Shown in pieces: positions 1-6,638 of a stretch of 11,979 nt of DNA. Where the stretch lies: assembly GCA_049644345.1 (NCBI GenBank), contig JBARRS010000077.1, positions 1-11,979 on the forward strand, given 5' to 3'. Both the position numbers and the translations under genes were made by a program. How positions within the stretch are numbered: position 1 is the stretch's first letter; each line of letters starts with the position of its first letter. Under the pieces are notes generated by a model. That model was not told the origin of the DNA. It did not search any database and worked only from the letters and a program-made list of their open reading frames with translations. Source of the stretch: JBARRS01 sp049644345 (lineage in GTDB: Bacteria; Actinomycetota; Thermoleophilia; Gaiellales; Gaiellaceae).

Positions 1-1
1 G

Positions 2-850
2 CTCGGAGCGCTCTGGCTGATCGTGGCCACGGGCGCAGCGGTGCGGCTGACCGATTCGGGCCTCGGCTGCCGGCACTGGCCCGGCTGCGAGGCGGGGCAC
101 CCGCTGCCGGCCAAGAACTACAACGCGTACATCGAGTTCGGCAACCGGCTCGTCGGGGGCGTGACGATCGTCCTGACGCTGGTCGCGCTCGCGGCGGCAT
201 GGCGGACTCCCGGCCTGGCTCGCTGGGTGAGGCGGCTCGCTGCGGCAATTTTCGTCGGAACGCTCGCGCAGGCGCCGCTCGGGTACTTGGCGGTCAAGAC
301 CGACCTGCGCTGGCCGATCGTGATGGCGCATCTCCTCCTCTCGATGCTCCTGCTCGCCGGCGCCGTCGTCCTCGCGCTCGAGGCCTACGGGCTCGCTCGG
401 GGCCGCGCGGCGCCCGTCGTCCCGGCCGAGCTGCGCCGCGGGGGGCTCGCGCTCGCGCCGCTCTGCCTCGCGCTCCTCGTGAGTGGGGCCTTCGCCACCG
501 CCGCAGGCCCGCACTCGGGCGGCGGCACCACGCACGTCCACCGCTTCGGCAAGCTCGGATCGCTCGTCTACGTTCACGCCGGCGTCGTCGCCGTCTTCGG
601 CTGCTCGTTCCTGCTCGCGCTCGGCTACCTGGCCGCGCGCCGGCAGGTCGCCCCGCGGCTCTTCCGCTTCGGGCTCGCGGTGCTCGCTCTCCTGCTCGCG
701 CAGGTTGCGCTGGGAGAGACCCAGTACCGCACGCATCTTCCCTGGGGGCTCGTGCTCGTCCACGTGGCGGTGGCGGCGACCGTCTGGGCTGGAGTGGTCG
801 CGCTCGTCGTTCTCTTCTGGCGCCCCCCGGCCCCCTTTGCACGCACCTAG
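2..850 (+). CDS. ctaA: Heme A synthase (COX15/CtaA family), 5' end cut off
   Basis: Integral membrane enzyme that oxidises the C8 methyl group of heme O to a formyl group, giving heme A for aa3-type cytochrome oxidase. The reading frame is open to the left edge, so the start and probably 20-40 residues (most of the first membrane helix) are missing; 282 codons remain. Visible features are the N-terminal VRLTDSGLGCRHWPGC motif with its extracytoplasmic Cys pair, several hydrophobic helices, and His residues in the positions expected for heme ligands: MAHLLLS (nt 329-331), HVHRFGKL (nt 533-547) and VLVHVAV (nt 761-763). The catalytic Glu of the first helix pair is present in YIEFGNR, but the residue three further on, His60 in Bacillus subtilis CtaA, is Asn (nt 143-145). 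I recall this as the usual form in actinobacterial homologues, so the enzyme is probably functional. The PAC2 gene follows after 9 bases; the TAG stop forms the first half of a possible promoter hexamer. Confidence 0.93.
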   Translation, partial: LGALWLIVATGAAVRLTDSGLGCRHWPGCEAGHPLPAKNYNAYIEFGNRLVGGVTIVLTLVALAAAWRTPGLARWVRRLAAAIFVGTLAQAPLGYLAVKTDLRWPIVMAHLLLSMLLLAGAVVLALEAYGLARGRAAPVVPAELRRGGLALAPLCLALLVSGAFATAAGPHSGGGTTHVHRFGKLGSLVYVHAGVVAVFGCSFLLALGYLAARRQVAPRLFRFGLAVLALLLAQVALGETQYRTHLPWGLVLVHVAVAATVWAGVVALVVLFWRPPAPFART

Positions 851-853
851 ACT
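848..853 (+). promoter_or_regulatory. Possible -10 element (TAGACT) for a leaderless PAC2 transcript
   Basis: TAGACT fits the TANNNT form of actinobacterial -10 elements and ends 6 bases before the ATG at 860, which would place the transcription start on or next to the start codon. No Shine-Dalgarno sequence precedes this ATG. The first three bases are the ctaA stop codon. The same hexamer at the same distance precedes proC (9366-9371). No convincing -35 element was found. Confidence 0.4.
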
Positions 854-859
854 GCGGCG

Positions 860-1747
860 ATGGCTGACGAGCTGAGGATCGCCGAACGGCCGGAGCTCGA
901 GCGCCCGGTTCTCGTCGGGGCGTTTCGAGGTTGGAACGACGGAGCCCAGGGCGCCTCGCTCGCGGCGAGCTACCTCGCACGGCTGTGGAGCGCGGAGAAG
1001 TTCGCGGACGTCGACCCCGAGGGCTTCTTCGACTTCCAGGCGACCCGGCCGCACGTCGCGCTTACAGAGGGGATGACGCGGCGGATCGACTGGCCCGAGA
1101 CGGCCTTCTACCACTGCCGCCCCGATGACTCGGACCGTGACGTCGTTCTCCTGCTCGGGATCGAGCCGAACGTCCGGTGGCGCACCTTCACCGACCTCGT
1201 CGTCGGGCTCGCGAAGGAGCTCGGGATCGAGCTCGTGATCACGCTCGGCGCGCTGCTCGCGGACGTGCCGCACACGCGGAACGTGCCCGTGACCGGCAGT
1301 GCGAGCGATCCCGACCTCGTCGAGCGGCTCGGCCTCCAGGCTTCGCGCTACGAGGGCCCTACCGGGATCGTCGGCGTTCTCCACGATGCGTGCGCTCGGG
1401 TCGGCCTGCCGTCGGCGAGTCTCTGGGCAGCCGTGCCCCACTACGTCTCGCTGACGCCGAGCCCGCGGGCCGCGCTCTCGCTCTGCGAGCGGCTGTCGGA
1501 TCTGCTCGGCGTCACGATCGCGGCGGCGGAGCTGGAGGAGGCCGCCCATGCCTACGAGGACCAGGTGAGCGAGGCGGTCGCCTCCGACGCCGAGACTTCC
1601 GCGTACGTCGAGGAGCTCGAACGGCGTGCAGACGCGCTCGACGCGACGGAGTTCCCTTCCGGCGAAGAGCTCGCCGCCGAGCTGACCCGGTACCTGCAAG
1701 AGCGCGAGAGTGGGAACGGCGGCACCGACGCCGCGACCGAGCAGTAA
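860..1747 (+). CDS. PAC2 (proteasome assembly chaperone 2) family protein
   Basis: A 295-residue member of the PAC2 family, related to mycobacterial Rv2125 and to eukaryotic and archaeal proteasome assembly chaperones. The bacterial proteins are thought to be cytosolic oligomers with a Rossmann-like fold; their role is not settled. The family pattern is clear: RPVLVGAFRGWNDGAQGA near residues 16-33, a conserved FYHCRPDD turn, a central IELVITLGALLADVPHTR strand-turn (124-140), then EGPTGIVGVLHDACARVGLPSASLWAAVPHYV (165-196). The C-terminal 60 residues form the charged helix seen in actinobacterial members (SAYVEELERRADALD) and a Gly/Thr-rich tail. The start at 860 is the only one that keeps the conserved N-terminus without running into ctaA. 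It shares direction with ctaA (9-base gap), but a TAGACT element before the ATG may give it its own leaderless transcript. Its stop touches the stop of the convergent dipZ. No proteasome gene is in view. Confidence 0.88.
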   Translation: MADELRIAERPELERPVLVGAFRGWNDGAQGASLAASYLARLWSAEKFADVDPEGFFDFQATRPHVALTEGMTRRIDWPETAFYHCRPDDSDRDVVLLLGIEPNVRWRTFTDLVVGLAKELGIELVITLGALLADVPHTRNVPVTGSASDPDLVERLGLQASRYEGPTGIVGVLHDACARVGLPSASLWAAVPHYVSLTPSPRAALSLCERLSDLLGVTIAAAELEEAAHAYEDQVSEAVASDAETSAYVEELERRADALDATEFPSGEELAAELTRYLQERESGNGGTDAATEQ

Positions 1748-3349
1748 CTATCCGAACGTGAAGCTGTAGGCCGAGAGCCCGGGCGAGAAGCGGAGCTCGA
1801 GCAGGGCGTCGAGCACGTGCGGCGTGCTGACGACGGTGTAGAGGCGGCTGAACCCGGCGACCTGAAGCGTCCGGAGGTGCCGCCCGTTCACAAGGACCTC
1901 GATGCGGCCGCGGCCGCCGGCGACCAGATAGATGTCCCGCGCGTGGAAGTGCAGGCGCAGGCGTGCGCCCGCGCCCGCCAGGATCTTCTCTCCGGAGACG
2001 AGCCAGTTCCCCGCGTACGCGAGCTCGTTCTGGCTCAGCTCTCGCGGAAAGACATATCGCCGGAACACGCTCGGAGCGATCCGGAGACCGGCGTAGCGGT
2101 CCAGTCGCTGATAACCGAAGTACGTCTCCGGGGTCGTCAGCTCGTTAGGGGTCGTGTCGGCGACGTGGGTCGTCCGGCCGCCGGACTTGCCGAGGAGGCG
2201 CCGAATCAGCTGCTCGGTCTCGGAGTACTGCCCCTCACCGAAGTGGACGTGACGGATGTGGCCGCGCTTGTCGAGCAGGTACTCGGCCGGCCAATACTGG
2301 TTTCGGAAGGCGTTCCACGTCCCGTAGTCGTTGTCGAGCGCCACGGGGTAGCGAATGCCGAACTCGTGGACGGCGTGCCGGACGTTCGAGGGCACGTGCT
2401 CGAACGCGAACTCGGGCGTGTGCACACCGACGATCACAAAGCCGCGCCGAGCGTACGCTGCGTACCACGCCTTCAGGTGCGGAAGCGTGCGCAGGCAGTT
2501 GACGCACGAGTACGTCCAGAAATCGACGAGCACGACCTTGCCGCGGAGCGCTGCGGGCTTGCCGCTCGGGGTGTTCAGCCAGAGGGAGATGCGGCGAAAG
2601 GCCGGCGCCGGCCCGAAGTCGGCGAGCTTCGAGCCGGTGCTGCAGCGTCCGCCGAGCCTTTTCTGCGCGTAGCACGTCTCCTCGGTATGGCTCTGGAGCA
2701 CTCCGGTGTAGGCCTTCACCTTCGCGAGCGAGCTGTCAACTCCGACGGCGATCGCCACGGCCGCAGCCGCGATCACGACGCCGAGCAGGGGCCGCAGTGT
2801 GCGGGCGCGCGCCTTCAGCGGCGCTGCCGCGCGTCTGCCGCCCAGCGCGATCACGAGCATCGGTACTGCGACGCCGAGCGAGTAGGCCGCGGTCAGCGCG
2901 AGTGTCTTCGCGCCGAAGTCGACGCTCGCCGCCTGCGCGGAGACGTAGCCGAGTACCGGCCCTCCGCAGGGGACGAAGACGAGCCCCAGGCTCGCGCCGA
3001 GGACGAAGCCGCCTCCGAGGTCACCGGCCTGCCGGCGCGAGAGCCGCGCGAGCGGCCGCTCGAGCAGCTGCCCGAGCTGCGGCACGAGCAGCGTCGCCGC
3101 GACGACGAAGAGGAGCGCGATGGCGATGTTCCGGAGCAGGTCCTGGGGCAGACCAAGCTTCCGCAGGAGCCAGGCGACGAAGAGAACCGAGACGAAGAAG
3201 CTCGTGACGAGCCCGGCAACGATCGCGTACGGCCTACGCCGGCCACCGCTGGCGCCGCCCGCGAGCACGATCGGGAGCACCGGCAGCACGCAGGGCGAGA
3301 TCGCCGTGATCAGGCCGGCGAGAAACGCGATTCCGAGCAGGACGACCAT
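1748..3349 (-). CDS. dipZ: DipZ-type fusion: CcdA/DsbD-like membrane domain, TlpA-like thioredoxin domain and C-terminal DipZ domain
   Basis: A 533-residue membrane protein predicted to carry reducing equivalents from cytosolic thioredoxin across the membrane to an extracytoplasmic thioredoxin domain, serving cytochrome c maturation or extracytoplasmic thiol repair. Residues 1-205 are a six-helix CcdA-like domain with the paired redox cysteines C20 (AISPCVLP) and C128 (FVPCGGP). Residues 245-390 form a TlpA/redoxin domain with active site SCVNC (C282, C285), followed by the typical DipZ stretch VGVHTPEFAFEHVPSNV (307-323) and the cis-Pro segment near YPVALDN. Residues 400-533 are beta-rich and match the C-terminal domain of mycobacterial DipZ (Rv2874), often compared to carbohydrate-binding modules. 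A second Cys pair (C226, C236) lies in the linker between the first two domains. Length is shorter than the roughly 695 residues recalled for Rv2874. ATG at 3349 is preceded by AGGAAGGGG. The helicase gene lies 41 bases upstream on the same strand; the gene ends against the PAC2 stop. Confidence 0.92.
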   Translation of the reverse strand: MVVLLGIAFLAGLITAISPCVLPVLPIVLAGGASGGRRRPYAIVAGLVTSFFVSVLFVAWLLRKLGLPQDLLRNIAIALLFVVAATLLVPQLGQLLERPLARLSRRQAGDLGGGFVLGASLGLVFVPCGGPVLGYVSAQAASVDFGAKTLALTAAYSLGVAVPMLVIALGGRRAAAPLKARARTLRPLLGVVIAAAAVAIAVGVDSSLAKVKAYTGVLQSHTEETCYAQKRLGGRCSTGSKLADFGPAPAFRRISLWLNTPSGKPAALRGKVVLVDFWTYSCVNCLRTLPHLKAWYAAYARRGFVIVGVHTPEFAFEHVPSNVRHAVHEFGIRYPVALDNDYGTWNAFRNQYWPAEYLLDKRGHIRHVHFGEGQYSETEQLIRRLLGKSGGRTTHVADTTPNELTTPETYFGYQRLDRYAGLRIAPSVFRRYVFPRELSQNELAYAGNWLVSGEKILAGAGARLRLHFHARDIYLVAGGRGRIEVLVNGRHLRTLQVAGFSRLYTVVSTPHVLDALLELRFSPGLSAYSFTFG

Positions 3350-3352
3350 CGG

Positions 3353-3361
3353 CCCCTTCCT
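3353..3361 (-). promoter_or_regulatory. Ribosome binding site of dipZ
   Basis: The minus strand reads AGGAAGGGG, followed by three bases and the ATG at 3349. The AGGA core is 8 bases from the start, which supports this ATG. Confidence 0.55.
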
Positions 3362-3376
3362 AAGGGTAGTCGCCTG

Positions 3377-3394
3377 CTCTTACGGGACTCTTAC
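3377..3394 (-). repeat. Tandem 7-bp direct repeat with an 11-bp period before dipZ
   Basis: The minus strand carries GTAAGAG, four bases (TCCC), then GTAAGAG again: copies at 3388-3394 and 3377-3383. The period of 11 is one helical turn, the layout used by OmpR/PhoB-type regulators, which bind tandem direct repeats. The upstream copy includes the helicase stop codon (3391-3393); the downstream one is 27 bases from the dipZ start. A regulatory role is inferred from position and spacing only. Confidence 0.4.
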
Positions 3395-5898
3395 AAGTGC
3401 GGATCTCGACGGAGCTGCACGACGGTCTGCTCGTCTGCGGCCGGGGCGGGCCTGGCCTCCGGTTGCGGGGCTCTTCCGTCCCGTCCCACCGAGACGTCCG
3501 CGGGGCGCTGCTCGGGCGCCTGACCTCGGGCCTGCGCATCGACCGCGTCGCCCTTCTTCTTCCTCTTGCGCCGTCGCCGGCGCTTGCGGCTCGAAGGCAT
3601 CTTCGGCGCGGGCAGGTTCTCGGCGAGCGCGTACGCGATCTCCTGGAGCGTCCCGAGCCGCTCGCGCGCGGCGTCGATCAGCTGGTTCGCGCGAGGCGTG
3701 TACGCCTCGGTCGATGCGAGCAGCGCCGCACCGACCTCGATCGGCTGCTCGAGAGCGGCGTTGACGAGCTTCGCCGCGTTCTCCTCGTGCCTGTGTCCGC
3801 GCGAGTTTGCGAGTGCTCCCAGCAGCCGCTTTGCCTCGGGAAACTCCGAGCTCGCCTTGCGGTCGAGCGTCTTCCTGACCGCCCGCGCGAGCCGCCAGAT
3901 CCAACGCCAGAGGATCTGGTCGGGGGCGTCCACCTTGCCCTCGCCGATCGCGCGCAGCAGCGTTCGGACACCGTGGACGCGGTCCTTGTCCCAGGTCGGG
4001 GCCTGCGTTACCAGGGTGACCAGATCGTCGAAGTCGGCGCGCTCGATCGTCATCGATACTCGATCCGCGAGCGCGGTCATGCGCAGCCGGCGGTTCGCGT
4101 TCTCGGCCGCGCAGGTGAAGAGGAACTGCTCCAGCGCGCCCTTTGACGCGCCGCCCTCGGTGAACTTCTTCGCAAACTCGACCCGTTCGTCGTAGCGGAC
4201 CTGGCGGCCTGCGATCGTGGCCCAGTAGCGCTGCTCGTCCTCGTCGAGGTAGCGCGGGTCGACCCGCTGCCATTCCCGCGTGATCACGTTGAGCCGCCGG
4301 CGAACGTCCGGCGTCACCGGCACGAGCCACGGGGCGGGCGACAGTTTCCGCCGGGCCCGCCGCTGAACTCGGCGCCGCGGCGCCGGCGTCACACGCGCGC
4401 CCTCGCGGTAGAAGTCGGAGTCGAGCAGGCTGTGCAACGAGATCACGCGTTCGTTGTGCGTCGAGCCCTTCGGGACGAAGTCGACGACGACGCCGGCCTC
4501 CTTGCGCGGATGGGTACGCATGATGCGACCGATTCGCTGCTGGTAGACGCGGCGACTCGCGGTCGGCGCGAGGTGCATGCAGACGGTCGCGCGCGGCGAG
4601 TTCCAGCCCTCGGCGAGGATCATCGCGTTGATGAGCACGTCGAGCTCGCCGCGCTCGTAGGCTGCGAGCGTCTCGGCGAGCTGGACGGGCGGCGTGCGGC
4701 CGCTGACGGCCTCGGCCCTGATCCCGACAGCCCGGAACTCCTTGGCCAGGTTGTACGCATGGTCGACGCCCGCGGCGTAGACGATCCCGGGAGTCGAGTC
4801 GAAACGGTCGCGGTAGAGGCTGGCGGCGGCCTGATTCAGCGCCTTGTGATCGAGGGCCTGCGCCAGGGCGCGCTCCTCGAAGTCACCGCCGACGATCGGC
4901 ACCTGGTTGATCGCCGCCACGGGTGGCACGCGCAGGCAGCGGAGCGGCGCGATCAAGCCGCGGCGAGCCGCGTCTCCCAGCGGCAGCTCGTCGACTGAGG
5001 CGGGGAAGACGTCCGAGACCTGCTTGGCGATCAACTGCTCCGTCGCCGTCATGCCGATGTAGATCGGGTCGCTGTAGCTGCGAATTGCGTGGCTTGTCTT
5101 CTCGCCGAGCGCCGTGTGCGCCTCGTCGCAGATCACGAGCTGATATGCACGGTGCTCGAGGTCGCCGACGTGGCGGGCGAACCAGGCGTAGGTCTGGATC
5201 GTGACTAGATCCGCGCGGGGCGCCTTCTGTCCCTTCTCGACCGCCGGCGTGAGCCTCTCGCCGTACCCTTCGGCCGTCAGCTCCCGGTTGAACTGCGAGA
5301 CGAGCAGCCGGCGGTGAGTGAGGATGAGGACACCCAGTGTCCGCGCCGCGTCGATGAACCCGGCCGCCGCGATCGTCTTGCCTGATGCGGTCGGGTGGCG
5401 GAAGCGGTAACGGCGAGCCGCGCCCGGGTCCTGCTCGGGCGGCAGCTCCTCCTCGAGCTCCTCGTCCGCTTCGAGCTCGAGCTCGTCCTCCTCTTCCTCC
5501 TCGACTTCTGCGAGGGCGCCGTTGCCGTTCTCGGGCGAAGCCTGCACCGCCGCAATCAGCTCGGTCAGCATCCCGGCGAGCGCGTCCGTCTGGTGGCGGC
5601 GCAGCTCCGTTCCGGAGGCGAGCTTCGGCGGCCGCTCCGAGAGGATCCGCTCGAGCCCGAGCATGAGCGCGAAATCCCGCTTCCACTCGTACGACGGCTC
5701 GTCGCGACCACCCTCCATCTCGGCCAGCGCCGCGTCGAGCGCCCGGCGCCGCGCCGTTCCCGGGGCAAGCGCGACCGGCGGGTCCTCGTCGGCCCGCAGG
5801 AAGGGCTCTCCTGCCCAGGCTTCGGCTCGGAGGGCGGCGGCGCTTAGTTCTTCGCCGGCCTCCGGCGCTACGGTCGGCTGCTCGGTCGTTTCCTGCAT
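3391..5898 (-). CDS. Superfamily 2 DEAH-box helicase with acidic insert, unassigned C-terminal region and basic tail
   Basis: An 835-residue cytosolic ATP-dependent helicase or translocase. The core motifs are complete: RHQTDA (101-106), motif I HPTASGKT (168-175, Ala where most have Gly), motif II DEAH (258-261), motif III TAT (284-286), a motif IV region GIVYAAGVDHAYNLAKEF (371-388), motif V LAEGWNSP (428-435) and motif VI QRIGRIMR (454-461). This resembles the ResIII/UvrB-like helicase group rather than the RNA DEAD-box group. Three parts are not explained by the core: about 95 N-terminal residues, a run of nearly pure Glu/Asp between RHQTDA and motif I (131-152), and about 375 residues after motif VI, mostly helical and unrecognised, ending in a dense Lys/Arg tract (771-782) and a Pro/Ala-rich tail. 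No nuclease, methylase or known partner is visible in the protein or beside it. The ATG at 5898 has no Shine-Dalgarno sequence and sits just after an inverted repeat. dipZ follows 41 bases downstream. The substrate is unknown. Confidence 0.88.
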   Translation of the reverse strand: MQETTEQPTVAPEAGEELSAAALRAEAWAGEPFLRADEDPPVALAPGTARRRALDAALAEMEGGRDEPSYEWKRDFALMLGLERILSERPPKLASGTELRRHQTDALAGMLTELIAAVQASPENGNGALAEVEEEEEDELELEADEELEEELPPEQDPGAARRYRFRHPTASGKTIAAAGFIDAARTLGVLILTHRRLLVSQFNRELTAEGYGERLTPAVEKGQKAPRADLVTIQTYAWFARHVGDLEHRAYQLVICDEAHTALGEKTSHAIRSYSDPIYIGMTATEQLIAKQVSDVFPASVDELPLGDAARRGLIAPLRCLRVPPVAAINQVPIVGGDFEERALAQALDHKALNQAAASLYRDRFDSTPGIVYAAGVDHAYNLAKEFRAVGIRAEAVSGRTPPVQLAETLAAYERGELDVLINAMILAEGWNSPRATVCMHLAPTASRRVYQQRIGRIMRTHPRKEAGVVVDFVPKGSTHNERVISLHSLLDSDFYREGARVTPAPRRRVQRRARRKLSPAPWLVPVTPDVRRRLNVITREWQRVDPRYLDEDEQRYWATIAGRQVRYDERVEFAKKFTEGGASKGALEQFLFTCAAENANRRLRMTALADRVSMTIERADFDDLVTLVTQAPTWDKDRVHGVRTLLRAIGEGKVDAPDQILWRWIWRLARAVRKTLDRKASSEFPEAKRLLGALANSRGHRHEENAAKLVNAALEQPIEVGAALLASTEAYTPRANQLIDAARERLGTLQEIAYALAENLPAPKMPSSRKRRRRRKRKKKGDAVDAQARGQAPEQRPADVSVGRDGRAPQPEARPAPAADEQTVVQLRRDPHL

Positions 5899-5902
5899 AC
5901 AG

Positions 5903-5930
5903 GCAGCACTGAAACGGTGCTGCGCGTTTC
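5903..5930 (-). promoter_or_regulatory. Two overlapping inverted repeats directly before the helicase start
   Basis: GCAGCAC (5903-5909) and GTGCTGC (5917-5923) form a perfect 7-bp inverted repeat with a 7-base loop. GAAACG (5911-5916) and CGTTTC (5925-5930) form a perfect 6-bp repeat with an 8-base loop. The loop of the first holds an arm of the second, so in RNA only one hairpin can form at a time. The nearer arm ends 4 bases before the helicase ATG. On the minus strand TTGACG (5949-5954) could be a -35 element, but no good -10 follows. This could be an operator or a start-codon-masking RNA structure; nothing here decides between them. Confidence 0.4.
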
Positions 5931-6014
5931 AAGAAGATCGCCCGCCCGCGTCAAATCCCCTAACGGGCGCGGCTCTCTAAAGAATACCCGTTTTCTCCTC
6001 CGGTCGGAAGGCGT

Positions 6015-6617
6015 TCAAAACGGTGCGCCCGTGCTGCCGATTCCACCGAAGATAGCGAACGGATTCTGCGGCGAGACCTCCCAGACGAGCTCTCCTCCCG
6101 GCTCGACCTCACCGTGCAGCCGGCGGGCGAGCTCGCGTGCCTCCTCCTCGGTCGCCACGCCGACGATCAGGTAGGTGAAGCGGCGAACGACGCCGTAACC
6201 CTCGGCCTCGAGCCGGTCGGCGAGCTCGCGCGCCTCCGGGTGGTTCGAGCACTCGACCCGCACCTCCCAGGGCGCGAAGCCGCGACCGAGTGTCTCCTCG
6301 TCGAAGCCGGGCTCGAGCGGCTCGCCGCTCCAGCGCTCCTCATCCGGGAGCCAGCGCTCGACGGGACTGATGCGCGCGTCGATCCCCGCCTCGCACGCCA
6401 TCGACTCGACGACTGCGCGCGCCTGCTCGGCCTGCTCCGGCGACTGCGCGTACACGAAGAGCTCCTCGCCGTCCCGCGAGACCGCGAGCCGGTGCCCCTC
6501 GAGCTCCTTGGCGAGCTCGCGGGCGTCGGAATCGAGGTCGAGCCCGAGCCGCTCCAGCAGGCCGGCTGCGTGCTCGGCCTCGTCGACGTCGATTCGGATC
6601 CTGTAGTCGTCGGCCAT
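6015..6617 (-). CDS. Hypothetical protein with two similar alpha/beta modules
   Basis: A 200-residue soluble, acidic protein that I do not recognise. No signal peptide or membrane segment is seen. It appears to hold two copies of a strand-helix-strand-strand-helix-strand unit. Module 1 spans about residues 4-89 (YRIRIDV, helix, RLAVSRDGEELFVYAQSPEQAEQARAVVE, ARISPVERW). Module 2 spans about 116-183 (PWEVRVECSNHPEARELADRLEAEGYG, then VRRFTYLIVGVATEEEARELARRL, ELVWEVSP). The modules share the 'strand, then (E)EA/QA-rich helix' pattern of SPOR- or ACT-like folds; this is a pattern judgement, not a family match. The tail is Gly/Phe-rich. The open frame continues upstream to 7175, but the chosen ATG at 6617 is where protein-like sequence begins and leaves 21 bases to the divergent gene at 6639. 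TATCCT 9 bases before the start suggests an almost leaderless transcript. Confidence 0.75.
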   Translation of the reverse strand: MADDYRIRIDVDEAEHAAGLLERLGLDLDSDARELAKELEGHRLAVSRDGEELFVYAQSPEQAEQARAVVESMACEAGIDARISPVERWLPDEERWSGEPLEPGFDEETLGRGFAPWEVRVECSNHPEARELADRLEAEGYGVVRRFTYLIVGVATEEEARELARRLHGEVEPGGELVWEVSPQNPFAIFGGIGSTGAPF

Positions 6618-6626
6618 GGGTCTGTG

Positions 6627-6632
6627 AGGATA
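6627..6632 (-). promoter_or_regulatory. Possible -10 element (TATCCT) for the 200-residue gene
   Basis: The minus strand reads TATCCT, then 9 bases, then the ATG at 6617, so transcription would begin within a few bases of the start codon. The complementary strand of the same bases forms most of GAGGA (6626-6630), the likely ribosome binding site of the divergent gene starting at 6639. No -35 match was found; the call is weak. Confidence 0.25.
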
Positions 6633-6638
6633 CGGGCC

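Noticed and set aside
1817..3523. A 568-codon open frame on the plus strand opposite dipZ
   Set aside because: It is a shadow of GC-rich codons: the translation is Arg/Glu/Ala-rich with no recognisable domain, while dipZ on the other strand has complete motifs throughout.
4388..4413. GTCACA inside the helicase gene as a further ECF41 promoter
   Set aside because: No CGTC follows at 16 bases, and the site lies inside coding sequence on the antisense strand.
5443..5508. Low-complexity purine-rich stretch as a DNA repeat or integration scar
   Set aside because: The codons vary (GAG, GAA, GAC mixed with CTC and GCG) and the frame continues on both sides, so it is better read as an acidic protein segment.
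4432..5932. Long open frames overlapping the helicase gene in other frames and on the plus strand
   Set aside because: All are low-complexity Arg/Pro/Ser-rich translations; the helicase frame carries all SF2 motifs in order.
5943..5973. CGGGCG/CGCCCG inverted repeat after the 200-residue gene as a terminator
   Set aside because: The stem is only about 6 bp with a 15-base loop and no T-run follows on the minus strand; this does not meet the form of an intrinsic terminator.
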